Of a DNA stretch of 64,000 nucleotides, positions 24,586-34,769 are shown piece after piece; the first letter of the stretch is position 1; every line of letters begins with the position of its first letter. Origin of the DNA: Streptococcus sobrinus DSM 20742 = ATCC 33478. Its GTDB lineage: Bacteria; Bacillota; Bacilli; Lactobacillales; Streptococcaceae. The stretch is taken from the NCBI RefSeq assembly GCF_000686605.1, contig NZ_JMLC01000006.1:21548-85547 (forward strand), read 5' to 3'. Below the pieces are notes generated by a model, which did not search any database, was not told the DNA's origin, and saw only the letters and a program-made list of their open reading frames with translations. Made by a program: the position numbers and the translations under genes.

Positions 24586-27500
24586 GTGAATAACAGAATG
24601 CTATCTCTCCCTAGCATGTTATTTCTACTTGCTTTTGGAATGGTGCTCTCAGTTTCAGCTGGCACTACTCATGCAGATGAGCTTGCAAACCAAACCGCCA
24701 AGGTAGCCGATGAGGCTTCCATTGTGGTTAGTACATCACAAGCCGCTGTTGAGCAGCCCCAGTCACAAGAGAAGGAGATCAGCCCAGCAATGGAAGAGGA
24801 CACGAGCAATTTGAGCCTGAAACCCAATGCTCAGCAAGAATCACAAAGTCCTGACTCAAGTACAGAACTTCAAGATCCCGCTGAACAAACACCGCCTGAA
24901 ACGTCTGATGCTTCTGCACCAGCGACAACCTCGGCGGATTCTGTTGAGAAATACGCTCAAGATGCAACCCAAAACCAATCATCTACCAGCAACGGACCTG
25001 GGGTTATCCGAGCAACAAGTGCTCAGGTAACCGCAACTCGATCTGTTGTTTCTTCACAATCTGGCGATGCAATTGTTGACTTGTCAGCCGACAAGGCCAG
25101 CTATCGTCAGGGTGAAGATGTCAACCTATCTGTTGACTTCAAGAACACAACAGATAAAGAGCAAGACGTAACTGTTTACGCTGATGTTTATTATATTGAC
25201 AACAAACTAGGGACCTACAAGTTCAGCAAACATCTCAAAGCCGGTGAAGGCTACAAGATGCAATCCGGCGACTTGAAGATTCCTGCTTCACAATTTGAAA
25301 ACAATCATGGCTACCTGCTTAAGGTTCGCGTGGCTGACGCTGACAATAATACTCTCAGCGAGGTCAACAAGGCCATTGCCGTTGAAAGTGATTGGACCAA
25401 ATTCCCCCGTTACGGAATTGTTGGGGGTTCTCAAGATACCAACAACAGCCTGCTGTCTAAGGATGCTGACCGTTACCGTGCAGAAATTGAAAAGATGAAG
25501 AATATGAACATCAATTCATACTTCTTCTATGATGTTTACAAGACTGCTACCAATCCCTTCCCAAGTGATGAAGACACTTTCAAACAAGACTGGAACACTT
25601 GGAGTGGCTCAGAAATTGATACCCAAGCTGTCAAAGATATTGTCAATCAAGTTCATGATGGTGGCGCTGTTGCCATGCTTTACAACATGATTTTGGCAGA
25701 AAATACCAATACCGGTGAAGCTCCTGTTTTGCCAGAGACGGAATACGCTTATAATAGCGATGACCGCGGTTATGGTGCTCAAGGACAACCGATGTCTTAC
25801 ACCGTGAAAATTCCAAAAGACGGGCAAGAAGAGGATGTCGAAATCCAACGCTACTACAACCCAACTAGCAAACTCTGGCAAGATTACATTGCTGACAAGA
25901 TGGGTCAAGCCATGAAGAATGGTGGCTTTGATGGTTGGCAGGGTGATACTATCGGAGATAACGAAGTTTACAGCTATGCTGATAAGGATAGCAATGACCC
26001 CTCTAAGAAATTTTGGCTGACCGAAGGTTATGCGGAATTCCTTCGTGCCATTAAGGAAAAATTACCCAACTACTACTTAACCGTAAACGATGTTAACGGT
26101 GAACAAATCTATCGTCTCAAAGACGGTAATCAAGATGTTATCTACAACGAAATCTGGCCTTTCGGCGGCTCTGCCCTCGGAGATGGCCGCAGTCAAACCG
26201 AATACGGTGACCTCAAGGCCCGTGTTGATGAAGTTCGCAAGGTGACTGGAAAATCTCTTATTGTCGGTGCCTATATGGAAGGTAGCGAAAATGGCGGTTC
26301 CAAGGCTGATGCTGAAGCAGGTAAATCCCTGCAAACAGATGCGGTTCTCTTGACCTCTGCCTCAATCGCCGCTGCCGGTGGTTACCATATGTCCCTCGCA
26401 GTTCTTGCTAACCAGCAAGACGAAACGGACGGAGGCCAAGGAATTGGCGTTCTCCAAACTGCTTATTACCCAACTCAAAGCTTGAAGACCTCAAGCGAAT
26501 TAACCCGCAAAAATAATGATTATCAACAGTTCATCACCGCTTATGAAAACGTTTTGCGTGATGGTGTTGAAAATGATGATGCCCAAGTAAATACTTTTGA
26601 CTCAAATGGTCAAAAGCTTTCGACCGACGCCAAAGGTATTACTGGCAATCAAGTTTGGACTTACGGAAAAAAAGGCGATAACTTTAGAACCGTTCAACTC
26701 CTTAACTTGATGGGCATTAACTCTGACTGGAAGAATGAAGATGGTTTGGCAGCCAACAAGACCCCAGATGAGCAAACCAACCTGACGGTTAAGTATGCTC
26801 TGGGGGATGTCTCAATGGAAGATGCTCAACGGATGGCTAACCAAACCTATGTGACCTCTCCAGATGACTGGTCCAAATCTAATCTGCAAAAGGTTTCTGC
26901 ATCTGTAAAAACTGACGAAAATGGTAAACCTGTTTTGGTTATTAATGTGCCTAAATTGACTCTTTGGGACGTGGTCTACATCTCCAATGCCGACCAAGAA
27001 TCTGCTCCTGAAGCTGATCAAGCTCAAACACCTGCAGCTCAATCTAGCGATGATAAAGTTGCTGAAAACGAAACAAGTCAACCAGCAGCAGACGCAAAAG
27101 AGCAAACTTCAGAACCAGCTCAAGACCAAGCGGCACCGGCCGAGCAAGGACAAGCTATTAACCAAGCAGAATCTCCAGCTACTGAACCTGAAGCTGAGGT
27201 GACTCCAGCGACAGCTGAACCTGCTAAGGTAGATGCACCTGAAGCAAACCAAGCCGCTGATCGAGCCGTAAGCCCTGAGCCTGCAAGTCAAGAGCAAGCG
27301 GCTAGCCAAAGTCAGCCTGAAGCGAACCAAACACCAGCTTCAAATGAAACTCCAGCAACTCAAGAAAATTCAGAACAACCTGAATTAAATGAACCAACAG
27401 CTCAAACGCAACCAAGTTCCCAAGTTAGTCCAGCCAATACTTCAGTTACACCAGTAGCTGAACGACCGACTAACCAAGGTCAAGCAGCTGATAAGGCAGA

Positions 27501-28593
27501 CCAAGCTCCGACAAATAGCACTTCTACTCCTGAGTCAACTAGTCCAGTTGAGCCAGCAGCAACAGACCAGTCTTCAGATACTCCTATAGTTCCTGCCGGC
27601 AATCTCTCTGTTCAACCGGCAGAGATCGAGACACCGACCGTTCCAGACAAGCAAGGAGACTCCAAGGCTAATCAATCATCTACCGAGACCCCAGTTGCTG
27701 ACCAGGTCCCAGCAGTAGCTGAACAACCACAAGCAACAGAACCAAACCAGGCTAAACCTTCTGTCGACAAGGCAGCCGCACCAGAAGCGGCTAAGCCTGA
27801 TTCAACTCAAGCAGCAGACACCAGCAATCCAGCCAAAGAGGCAGATGATCCAGAAGTTGATGAGACTAAGTCAGAGGTCACTCCAGATTCGGGAACAGAT
27901 AAAGCTCCAGAAGCTGGTCAGGTAGACTCAGACAAGGCTCCAACTGTTAAGCCATCAACACCAGAAAATAATGACAATCAGCCTAATAATGCAAACGATG
28001 CAGATAAGAATAAGACTAATGAGGCTGATTCCAACAAGGCTAATCAGGATTCTACAAAAGGGTCTTCAACCGATCAATCTGGAAAATCAACGACTCCGGA
28101 GGATGGTCCAGACAATTCTGGTCCAGAAGATCCTGAGACCAAACCGTCAGATCCAAATACTGATACAAGCGATCAGGAACAGGTGAAGCCAAGTCTACCA
28201 GTAGTTCCTAATCAAACAGTAGATGATCCTAAAACGGATGACACTGATACTCCAGCGAATACAGACTCAGCTAAGTCTAAAAAAGTAGCCGATGCAGATA
28301 AGAACAAGGTGGCAACTGATTCAGAAGGCCGTCAAAAATCTTCAGAGTTCCCTAAAGAAGCTACAGACTTGGAAAAAGTTGGTCAACCAGCCTCTCCACA
28401 AGTAGCAGGAGTAAAATCATCAGTTGCAACTAGCCCAGAAAAGAAATCAGAGCCTGTTTCTAAAACAAGCACGACTTCATCTTCAGACAAGTTGCCTAAG
28501 ACTGGGGATCACAAGACCGTTGTTCTCATTATTGTTCTTGGTCTTGTCTTTGTTGGTATGACAGGACTTTTGGCAAGGCATGAAAAAAAATAA
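24586..28593 (+). CDS. dexA: Cell-wall anchored dextranase, GH66
   Basis: A 1335-residue secreted endo-alpha-1,6-glucanase. The start is GTG 24586, nine bases after AAGGAG. Order: signal peptide (to about residue 31, ending THADEL), a Q/S/T-rich region to about 160, the GH66 catalytic region (about 160-800), a Pro/Gln/Ala/Glu-rich wall-spanning region (about 800-1300), and LPKTG at 1303-1307 with a hydrophobic segment and a KK-containing tail for sortase anchoring. D454 in GWQGDTIG and E522 in YNEIWPFG are 68 apart, exactly as the known S. mutans nucleophile and acid/base (D385, E453). The length is close to what I recall for the S. sobrinus enzyme. It trims plaque dextran. A GH87-like protein follows 516 bases downstream. 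Confidence 0.96.
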   Translation: MNNRMLSLPSMLFLLAFGMVLSVSAGTTHADELANQTAKVADEASIVVSTSQAAVEQPQSQEKEISPAMEEDTSNLSLKPNAQQESQSPDSSTELQDPAEQTPPETSDASAPATTSADSVEKYAQDATQNQSSTSNGPGVIRATSAQVTATRSVVSSQSGDAIVDLSADKASYRQGEDVNLSVDFKNTTDKEQDVTVYADVYYIDNKLGTYKFSKHLKAGEGYKMQSGDLKIPASQFENNHGYLLKVRVADADNNTLSEVNKAIAVESDWTKFPRYGIVGGSQDTNNSLLSKDADRYRAEIEKMKNMNINSYFFYDVYKTATNPFPSDEDTFKQDWNTWSGSEIDTQAVKDIVNQVHDGGAVAMLYNMILAENTNTGEAPVLPETEYAYNSDDRGYGAQGQPMSYTVKIPKDGQEEDVEIQRYYNPTSKLWQDYIADKMGQAMKNGGFDGWQGDTIGDNEVYSYADKDSNDPSKKFWLTEGYAEFLRAIKEKLPNYYLTVNDVNGEQIYRLKDGNQDVIYNEIWPFGGSALGDGRSQTEYGDLKARVDEVRKVTGKSLIVGAYMEGSENGGSKADAEAGKSLQTDAVLLTSASIAAAGGYHMSLAVLANQQDETDGGQGIGVLQTAYYPTQSLKTSSELTRKNNDYQQFITAYENVLRDGVENDDAQVNTFDSNGQKLSTDAKGITGNQVWTYGKKGDNFRTVQLLNLMGINSDWKNEDGLAANKTPDEQTNLTVKYALGDVSMEDAQRMANQTYVTSPDDWSKSNLQKVSASVKTDENGKPVLVINVPKLTLWDVVYISNADQESAPEADQAQTPAAQSSDDKVAENETSQPAADAKEQTSEPAQDQAAPAEQGQAINQAESPATEPEAEVTPATAEPAKVDAPEANQAADRAVSPEPASQEQAASQSQPEANQTPASNETPATQENSEQPELNEPTAQTQPSSQVSPANTSVTPVAERPTNQGQAADKADQAPTNSTSTPESTSPVEPAATDQSSDTPIVPAGNLSVQPAEIETPTVPDKQGDSKANQSSTETPVADQVPAVAEQPQATEPNQAKPSVDKAAAPEAAKPDSTQAADTSNPAKEADDPEVDETKSEVTPDSGTDKAPEAGQVDSDKAPTVKPSTPENNDNQPNNANDADKNKTNEADSNKANQDSTKGSSTDQSGKSTTPEDGPDNSGPEDPETKPSDPNTDTSDQEQVKPSLPVVPNQTVDDPKTDDTDTPANTDSAKSKKVADADKNKVATDSEGRQKSSEFPKEATDLEKVGQPASPQVAGVKSSVATSPEKKSEPVSKTSTTSSSDKLPKTGDHKTVVLIIVLGLVFVGMTGLLARHEKK

Positions 28594-28609
28594 GCTAGAG
28601 GAAAGTGGT

Positions 28610-28738
28610 GGGGCTCTGCCATCCATTTTCTTGCTCTTGCGCAGTTGGTAATAGTTTTTCAAATAGTCTTTGGACCGTTAAAAAACTATTCACTGTGTCA
28701 AAGTATTTAGCGTTAGAAAAAGAAGTAGGATTAGGTCC
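28610..28738 (+). repeat. Decayed copy of the intergenic repeat
   Basis: It keeps the order of the repeat's landmarks in diverged form: GCGCAGTTGG at 28639-28648, CACTGTGTCAAAG near 28691, GTTAGAAAAAGAAG and then AGGATTAGGTCC. It lies head-to-tail with the clearer copy at 28749. Confidence 0.5.
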
Positions 28739-28748
28739 ATTAAATTAA

Positions 28749-29093
28749 GAGAGAGCGGGACAAATCGTGATTTCGTCAAATCGATTTCCCTCACTCTCTC
28801 GTTTTAAGGTTCAAGGGAGGCTTACGACAAGTACTAGAGTAGCTTGTCTACCTTCCATACTAACTCACAAGTAAACTATTATCGAGTTTACTTGTGAAGT
28901 GTCGCGGGATTCAAGGGACACTGAACCTTTTTATTTCCCACCCCGCACAGTTGACTTGGTTTTCTCCAATAGCCTCCCAGGTTATTGAACCTATCACCGC
29001 TATGCGGGGAATAAAGATATCCGATCAACCCCCTGCGTCAATATGTTAGAACTTGAAAAAGTAAAGAGGTTAGGAGTTTTATCTCGGCCTCCT
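28749..29093 (+). repeat. Modular streptococcal intergenic repeat, copy A
   Basis: The element begins with a GAGAGAGCGGGAC / CTCACTCTCTC hairpin around a TCGATTT core. It has the signature GCACAGTTGACTTGG at 28945-28959, then ATCAACCCCCTGCGTCAA, ACTTGAAAAAGTAAAGAGG and a closing TAGGAG...CCTCC module. An inner hairpin, ACAAGTAAACT...AGTTTACTTGT (28867-28898), is unique to this copy. It fills the gap between the two glucan-hydrolase genes. Copies B (37482) and C (60751) share the same order. Confidence 0.75.
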
Positions 29094-29109
29094 CTAGAAA
29101 GGAGTTCCC

Positions 29110-32100
29110 TTGCCATTAAGTAAGCGAAAAATAGCAATTCTTCTTGGTCTATTAGCTATCGGCTTGTCTTGGCAAGCAGCGACGACAGCCAGTGCAGATG
29201 AGGTTCAAGAAAATTCCTCTACCCCTTCTGCCTCTCTGGCCGCATCTTCTGAATCGATGTCAAGTCAGTCAGTTGCCCCTGCAAGCAGCGGTGTCATCAC
29301 GACTAGCCAGGACAGCCAGCCAGCAGAAAACGCCAATGCTGATGCTCAAGTAGAAACACAAACTAGCGATCAGACTAACAAGGTTCAAGCACCAGCCAGC
29401 GCTGCAGCGAATACCTATGACAGCTCCAATTATGGTGCCAAAGTTCCATATACTACCTATGAGGCTGAGGATGCCCAACTGGCCAACGGGGCCAGCCAAC
29501 AGGCTTCCGACGACGTTGATTCAACCGCCGTTGAAGCTTCCAACCAAAAATACGTTGAGCTGCCCAATGAAGGCTCATCCGTAACCTTCCAGGTTACCAA
29601 GCCAGCCAATGCCCTCAACGTCCGCTATACCGTTCCAGACGGGACAACAGGTCAATTGGATGTCCAAATCAATGGCAATAGCGTTGCGACCCTGGATTTG
29701 AATTCTGCCTCCTCTTGGCAGTACCTTGTTGGAGATAAGGAGCAGGATTCAGCCAGTGAGGGTGCTCGTGCTCGTTTCCGTTTCGATGAAGCTCACACCC
29801 TCTTGAGCAATGTTCAACTGCAGGCAGGCGATAAGATTACCCTGGTCAAAAAGAAGGGGGATAATGTTGCCTACGGTATTGACTTTATCGAATTGGAAGA
29901 GGACCAAGGCCCCAAAGCCCAACCTGAAAATTCTATCAGTATCACCGATAAGGGTGCCGTTGCCAATGACGGTCAGGATGACAGCCAAGCCCTCTTGGCT
30001 GCCATTGCGGATGCTCAATCGACCGGCAAAAATGTCTACATTCCAGCTGGTCAATTTGATCTAGCCCAAAAGATTCATGTGACGGCTTCAAATATGAAGA
30101 TTTCAGGTGCAGGTATCTGGCATACCAACCTGCATTTTACCAGCGACCAAGTTGGGGGTGGTGGATTTGAATTTGACCACAATGATGATGGTCTGGAAAT
30201 CAGCGATTTTTTCACCGATTCCAACCTGACTTCCCGTTATGGAGAAGCTGCCAACTACAAAGCTATTGCCGGTAGCCTTGGCAAGGATTCTTCAATCCAT
30301 GATTTCTGGGAGCAACATTTTGAAGCCGGTATGTGGATTGGGGATTATGATGCCTCAAATATGCACTATACTGATGGTCTGACGGTTAAGGATTCTCGTA
30401 TCCGTAATAACTTGGCCGACGGCATTAACTTTGCCCAAGGAACCAAAAATTCAACCGTCCAAAATTCAAACATCCGTGGCAATGGTGACGATGGCTTGGC
30501 CAGCTGGTCCAGCCGTGATGGTGCTTCCAACGCCAGCATGGATGAGAACAACAAATACCTCAACAACACCATCGAACTGGGATGGCGGGCCGGAGGTGTG
30601 GGTATTTTTGGTGGTAAGGGTCACGAAGTGGCTAATAACCTCATCAAGGATAACTTTGCCGGTGCCGGAGTCCGTATTAGTACGGTCTTCCCAGGTTACA
30701 ATTTTGATAACAATGATACTGGTATCAGCGTTCATGACAACCTCCTTTGGAGAACAGGAACGACCAGTGATCTCTACAATCAAGAACGTGGGGCTATTGA
30801 CTTCCAAACTGCCAACGGCGACATCAAAAATGTTACCATCAAGGACAACAAACTGTTGAACTCCTTTGGCAATAGCGTCAATGCCATCAATGCTAATTTT
30901 GACCTTTCAGCTCAAGGTAATGGCGACATTCACCTTGACAACAATACCATTGACAAGGATGCCCAACTAGCTAACTTGGTGACAAGTGCTCAAGCACCAG
31001 CTCAATCGCAAGACTCAGCCCCGGCTGCAGATAAGCAAGAAGATGCACCGTCTCAAGACCCTGCACCACAAGCTGACAGCAGTCAACCATCAACTGAGTC
31101 TAACCAACCGGCTGATCAATCTCAAGCAGACAATAATCAGTCGTCCACAGAGTCTAGCCAACCGGCCGACCAAGCTCAAGCAGACAATAGCCAGCCAGCC
31201 GAGTCAACGCAACCGACTGAGCCAGTTCCAGAAGCTGATAACAATCAGTCAACGGAAACACCATCAGACCAAGGGTCAGCCGCTAATGACAATGGTCAAG
31301 CTCAGCCAAACAATGAGGCTCCAGCCCAGACAGAAGAAATCCAACCAAGTGCTGAAAATCAAGCAGCCCAAGGTCAGGACCAGTCTCAATCAGCTGATAA
31401 AACTTCTGACCAAACTCCAGAAGTGAATCCAGCGCCGGCAGCTGACAGCCCAGATAATGGTTCTGCTTCAGCTCAAACAGAGCCCCAAGCTCAAGCGACT
31501 GAAAATACCCCTGCTCAATCAGAAACTCCATCAGTTCCTGACCAGAGCGGTCAATCAAATACTGAGGGCCAAAGCCAAGATGGTCAGGCCCAAGCAAGCA
31601 ATGAGCAAGACTCATCTGCCCAAGCCGACCAACCGACTGAAAATCAGGCTTCTTCTCAACCAGAAACTCCGCAAGGTCAAACTAATGCAGAGCCGGCTCA
31701 AACAGTAGCACCTAAAGTGCCTGAAGGAAATATGTCAGTAGAATCGGCTGCGCCAGAAATCCCAGCTGCTGAACAAGCTCATCCCCAAGCAGGAGAGCAA
31801 GACCAGGCATCTACTGACCCCGCAGCTCAATCAGAAACTGCAGGGCCGAGTCCAGCCCCAGTAGCTCCCCAACCTGACTCCGCTCAAACTCCTGGTAGTG
31901 TAACTCCAAGTCAAGAGCAGCTAGCAGCGACGGAGATGCCGGCTGAAGAAGCAGTTCTCGACTCCGCAGCCAACTCAGATGCCTCTCAACCAAGCAATCA
32001 GGAGACTGATTCTGCAGACCAGAATTCTATTGCGAAGGTTCAGGCACCAGTTGCAGATGAAAATCAGGACGACACTCCGGCAGCTTCCCAAGCGCCAAGT

Positions 32101-32793
32101 GCTAGTCAACCTGATCCGACAGCTCAACCGGCTGTGGATGGGGTAAGCCAAGCGCCTTCTTCTGATAAGGAAGCGGCATCTGATGATGCTGATAATCAGG
32201 CAGCTAATCTTCCTGAACAGCCAACTAATTTCCTTACATCAAATGAAGATCAAGCATCGGTAGCTCCTGAGACTCCGGTGGACCAACCAAGTGTTGACCA
32301 AGCCGACCCTAGTCAGCTAAATTCTTCAGAACAAGGAAATGCTAATGGCAACCAAACCACACCTGCTGATCAAGCCGACCCGTCTGTTATGGTAACAACC
32401 CCCGTGGTTGGTCAAGCCCCTGAAAATTCTTCCCTAGCTTCAGCAATCCCTGATTCATTTAGTGATGCTGCTGGCTCTGACAATCAGGCAGAGGATAACC
32501 AAAAATCGCAAGGGAATATTTCAGATCCCAGTGATTCTGCACAATCCTCTAACGATACCAGTAATCCAAGCGGTTTATCTGATTTACCAAACAGCCCAGC
32601 AGTACCAGGTAAAGGCAGTCGCCCAGCATCTAACCAGAACCCTTCTATGAATACAGACACATCTAATAAGCCAGACAAAAAAGCGCAAGCTTTACCTGAA
32701 ACAGGTGATAGCAAGGCTGATTCTCTAATGATATTTCTTGGCCTTATGATAGTCACTTTTGTTGGGAGCCTCAACAAACACCAAGAAGATTAA
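29110..32793 (+). CDS. Cell-wall anchored GH87-like alpha-1,3-glucanase (mutanase candidate) with CBM35-like module
   Basis: A 1227-residue LPXTG protein. The start is TTG 29110, five bases after AAAGGAG. Order: signal peptide (cut near TASADEV, residue 30), a low-complexity region to about 110, a CBM35/CBM6-like beta-sandwich (about 115-262, TYEAEDAQLANGA to YGIDFIELEE), a right-handed beta-helix (about 275-620), a Q/S/A/D/P-rich region (625-1190), LPETG at 1195-1199, a hydrophobic segment and a short tail. In the helix, ADGINF and GNGDDGLASWSS place D437, D460 and D461 at +0, +23 and +24, the spacing I recall for the three catalytic Asp of GH87 mutanases; WEQHFEAGMWI and ELGWRAGGVGIFGG also match. 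Substrate is inferred, not shown. Tandem location with dextranase supports glucan degradation. Confidence 0.8.
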   Translation: MPLSKRKIAILLGLLAIGLSWQAATTASADEVQENSSTPSASLAASSESMSSQSVAPASSGVITTSQDSQPAENANADAQVETQTSDQTNKVQAPASAAANTYDSSNYGAKVPYTTYEAEDAQLANGASQQASDDVDSTAVEASNQKYVELPNEGSSVTFQVTKPANALNVRYTVPDGTTGQLDVQINGNSVATLDLNSASSWQYLVGDKEQDSASEGARARFRFDEAHTLLSNVQLQAGDKITLVKKKGDNVAYGIDFIELEEDQGPKAQPENSISITDKGAVANDGQDDSQALLAAIADAQSTGKNVYIPAGQFDLAQKIHVTASNMKISGAGIWHTNLHFTSDQVGGGGFEFDHNDDGLEISDFFTDSNLTSRYGEAANYKAIAGSLGKDSSIHDFWEQHFEAGMWIGDYDASNMHYTDGLTVKDSRIRNNLADGINFAQGTKNSTVQNSNIRGNGDDGLASWSSRDGASNASMDENNKYLNNTIELGWRAGGVGIFGGKGHEVANNLIKDNFAGAGVRISTVFPGYNFDNNDTGISVHDNLLWRTGTTSDLYNQERGAIDFQTANGDIKNVTIKDNKLLNSFGNSVNAINANFDLSAQGNGDIHLDNNTIDKDAQLANLVTSAQAPAQSQDSAPAADKQEDAPSQDPAPQADSSQPSTESNQPADQSQADNNQSSTESSQPADQAQADNSQPAESTQPTEPVPEADNNQSTETPSDQGSAANDNGQAQPNNEAPAQTEEIQPSAENQAAQGQDQSQSADKTSDQTPEVNPAPAADSPDNGSASAQTEPQAQATENTPAQSETPSVPDQSGQSNTEGQSQDGQAQASNEQDSSAQADQPTENQASSQPETPQGQTNAEPAQTVAPKVPEGNMSVESAAPEIPAAEQAHPQAGEQDQASTDPAAQSETAGPSPAPVAPQPDSAQTPGSVTPSQEQLAATEMPAEEAVLDSAANSDASQPSNQETDSADQNSIAKVQAPVADENQDDTPAASQAPSASQPDPTAQPAVDGVSQAPSSDKEAASDDADNQAANLPEQPTNFLTSNEDQASVAPETPVDQPSVDQADPSQLNSSEQGNANGNQTTPADQADPSVMVTTPVVGQAPENSSLASAIPDSFSDAAGSDNQAEDNQKSQGNISDPSDSAQSSNDTSNPSGLSDLPNSPAVPGKGSRPASNQNPSMNTDTSNKPDKKAQALPETGDSKADSLMIFLGLMIVTFVGSLNKHQED

Positions 32794-33274
32794 TAAGAAG
32801 ATTTTGGTTCTTTTTAACTGACTGAACACTCAATTATAGGAATCAGGATATAGTCAGCAACCGCTTCGTTTTTCCTATAGCTAACAATTTGGTGAAAAGG
32901 TCAATTTGCGATATTGGGCTTGGTGCTTTAGCGTTTGCCCATCCCTGTTGCAACTCAACTAATACAGGGTGGTACAGAGTGAGCGGTTTCAGCCTGCAAC
33001 AGGTTACTTTTAACCTCGTTAGTGTTTTTGTAAAAGAGATAAAAACTCAATAAGAGAGAGCAGTAGGTTGCAATAGGGTGACTACTCAGCTGCTATCTTG
33101 ATACTTTGAAGTTGAAGAGGAAGATAAATTGATGGTTTGGCTCTAATAATTTATGCCTCTCATTCTATTGGCTGTTGCATCTCCGGAGCAAAATTGACTA
33201 AAGTCGCTAATATTAAAAAAGCCTACCGCTTCAATAGCTGGTAGGCTTTTTGCACCTCTTGTTTACTTACTTAA
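32794..33274. terminator. Spacer with a bidirectional terminator at 33216-33251
   Basis: AAAAAGCCTACC pairs with GGTAGGCTTTTT, serving the converging GH87-like and tetR genes. The remaining 420 bases hold no credible gene. A GGGTGGTACAG stretch at 32967-32977 looks like a T-box core but lacks the rest of that structure. Confidence 0.75.
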
Positions 33275-33859
33275 TTAATTTTTGTCAGGGGCTGGCCTAG
33301 CATCAATTAAATCCTTTGGGGAGCTTTCCATTAAGTCTAAAAATTTCTTGGCAAAGACTTCTGGTGGGTCTGGGAAATCCTCAGCAATCCATTCACCAAC
33401 AATGGAAAAAATATAATTGATGACAATCCTCATCATACTCTTATTTGAGAAAGGCCCCTTATTATCAATCTCAATAGCCGCATGCTCTAGTAAGTCGACA
33501 TAGTGTGCTTCTAAAAAATTAGAAACACCTGTATCTAGCGAGGTGTGATAAAAGACATAGACGCGATCTCGTTTCTGATACACAAGGGGGATGATATCGT
33601 TAGCCACGGCTTCATAGATTGAATGATTTTTAGGATTGGTAATACTAGTTTTAAAAGTCGCAAAAACTTCATCCGTCATGCTTCTGTGGATATAGTTAAA
33701 AATTTCCTCGACATTAGCGAAGTGTTTTTGATAAATCGCCTGGCGAGAAATCCCAGCTTCCTTGGCGATTTCTGCCATAGTGAGTTCCCGTTTTTTGGGA
33801 TTTTTGCTAGCAATCCGAAAGACAGCATTGACAATAGCTTCACGGCTTCCTTGAACCAT
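33275..33859 (-). CDS. TetR/AcrR-family transcriptional regulator
   Basis: A 194-residue regulator with an N-terminal TetR helix-turn-helix (about residues 10-60: REAIVNAVFRIASKNPKKRE, then TMAEIAKEAGISRQAIYQKH) and a variable ligand-binding C-terminal domain. AAGGAGG precedes the ATG. It is divergent from an ABC ATPase/permease pair and very probably represses it. Two similar 15-base inverted repeats lie in the shared region (33894-33908 and 33971-33985), one near each promoter. The inducing ligand is unknown. Confidence 0.9.
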   Translation of the reverse strand: MVQGSREAIVNAVFRIASKNPKKRELTMAEIAKEAGISRQAIYQKHFANVEEIFNYIHRSMTDEVFATFKTSITNPKNHSIYEAVANDIIPLVYQKRDRVYVFYHTSLDTGVSNFLEAHYVDLLEHAAIEIDNKGPFSNKSMMRIVINYIFSIVGEWIAEDFPDPPEVFAKKFLDLMESSPKDLIDARPAPDKN

Positions 33860-33893
33860 TGTAACCTCCTTTTAGCACCAGCTTATAAAAAAA

Positions 33894-33985
33894 TTGACGG
33901 GCTGTCAAATGAATGTCAATTTTCAGCTTTGGCAACCCAGTTTTATGGGGGAATCTCAGCCTACAATTACTTGACAATCTGTAAA
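33894..33985. promoter_or_regulatory. Two candidate operators for the divergent TetR regulator
   Basis: TTGACGGGCTGTCAA (33894-33908) and TTGACAATCTGTAAA (33971-33985) share the pattern TTGAC-N3-CTGT-M-AA. One lies just before the tetR gene, the other upstream of the exporter genes. The exporter -10 TATAAT (34019-34024) sits inside a further small palindrome, CCCCT-ATAATA-AGGGG (34015-34030). Confidence 0.6.
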
Positions 33986-34058
33986 CATTTTGGGCTTTTT
34001 TCACTGAGCCAAATCCCCTATAATAAGGGGTGTGAAATTAGAGGTAAGGAGAAAAATA

Positions 34059-34760
34059 ATGTCCTATATTGAAATGAAACATTCCTTTAAACGATATCAG
34101 ATGGGTGATACGGAGATTATTGCTAATAATGATGTTAGTTTTGCTATTGAAAAAGGTGAACTGGTTATTATTCTTGGAGCCTCGGGGGCTGGGAAATCAA
34201 CGGTCCTTAATATTCTCGGAGGTATGGATACTAATGATGATGGACAAGTGATTATCGACGGACAAGATATCTCGAATTTTTCTTCTAAACAGTTGACCAA
34301 TTATCGTCGCAATGATGTTGGCTTTGTTTTCCAATTCTATAATTTGGTCCCTAATCTGACGGCCAAGGAAAATGTTGAGTTGGCTTCTGAAATTGTCAAA
34401 GATGCCCGCGATGCTCAACAGACTCTGGAAGATGTTGGACTGGGGGAACGGCTTGACAACTTTCCGGCCCAACTATCAGGCGGTGAACAGCAGCGGGTAG
34501 CCATTGCGCGTGCTGTTGCTAAAACTCCCAAAATTCTTCTTTGTGATGAACCAACTGGAGCTCTGGACTATCATACAGGGAAACAGGTCTTACAGATTTT
34601 GCAGGACATGTCGCGTGAACAGGGAGCAACAGTGATTATTGTCACCCATAATGCTGCTTTAGCCCCCATTGCTGATCGAGTCATTCAGATGCATGATGCC
34701 AAGGTTAAGTCTATTGACCTCAACGACCAGCCTCAAGATATTGCCAGTCTGGAATACTAG
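34059..34760 (+). CDS. ABC transporter ATPase (LolD/MacB type)
   Basis: A 233-residue ATPase of the family that energises FtsX-like permeases. The start is ATG 34059 behind AAGGAG (34045-34050); the in-frame GTG at 34032 lies upstream of that site and is rejected. Walker A is GASGAGKST, the signature is [16 protein letters not shown], Walker B is [12 protein letters not shown], and the H-loop lies in [10 protein letters not shown]. The permease follows nine bases after the stop. Control by the divergent TetR is likely. Substrate unknown; relatives export peptides, antibiotics or lipids, or act as mechanotransmitters. Confidence 0.93.
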   Translation: MSYIEMKHSFKRYQMGDTEIIANNDVSFAIEKGELVIILGASGAGKSTVLNILGGMDTNDDGQVIIDGQDISNFSSKQLTNYRRNDVGFVFQFYNLVPNLTAKENVELASEIVKDARDAQQTLEDVGLGERLDNFPAQLSGGEQQRVAIARAVAKTPKILLCDEPTGALDYHTGKQVLQILQDMSREQGATVIIVTHNAALAPIADRVIQMHDAKVKSIDLNDQPQDIASLEY

Positions 34761-34769
34761 GAGGATGTC

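Noticed and set aside
24586..28593. GH70 glucosyltransferase (gtf) reading for the large secreted enzyme
   Set aside because: No YG glucan-binding repeats and no GH70 motifs. The catalytic Asp/Glu context and spacing fit GH66 dextranase.
30986..31426. Long alternative frames in the low-complexity parts of both LPXTG genes
   Set aside because: Repetitive Gln/Pro/Ala codons keep other frames open by composition alone.
32940..33080. T-box riboswitch core-like GGGTGGTACAG
   Set aside because: No specifier stem, no antiterminator/terminator pair around it and no synthetase or amino-acid gene downstream. Probably coincidence.
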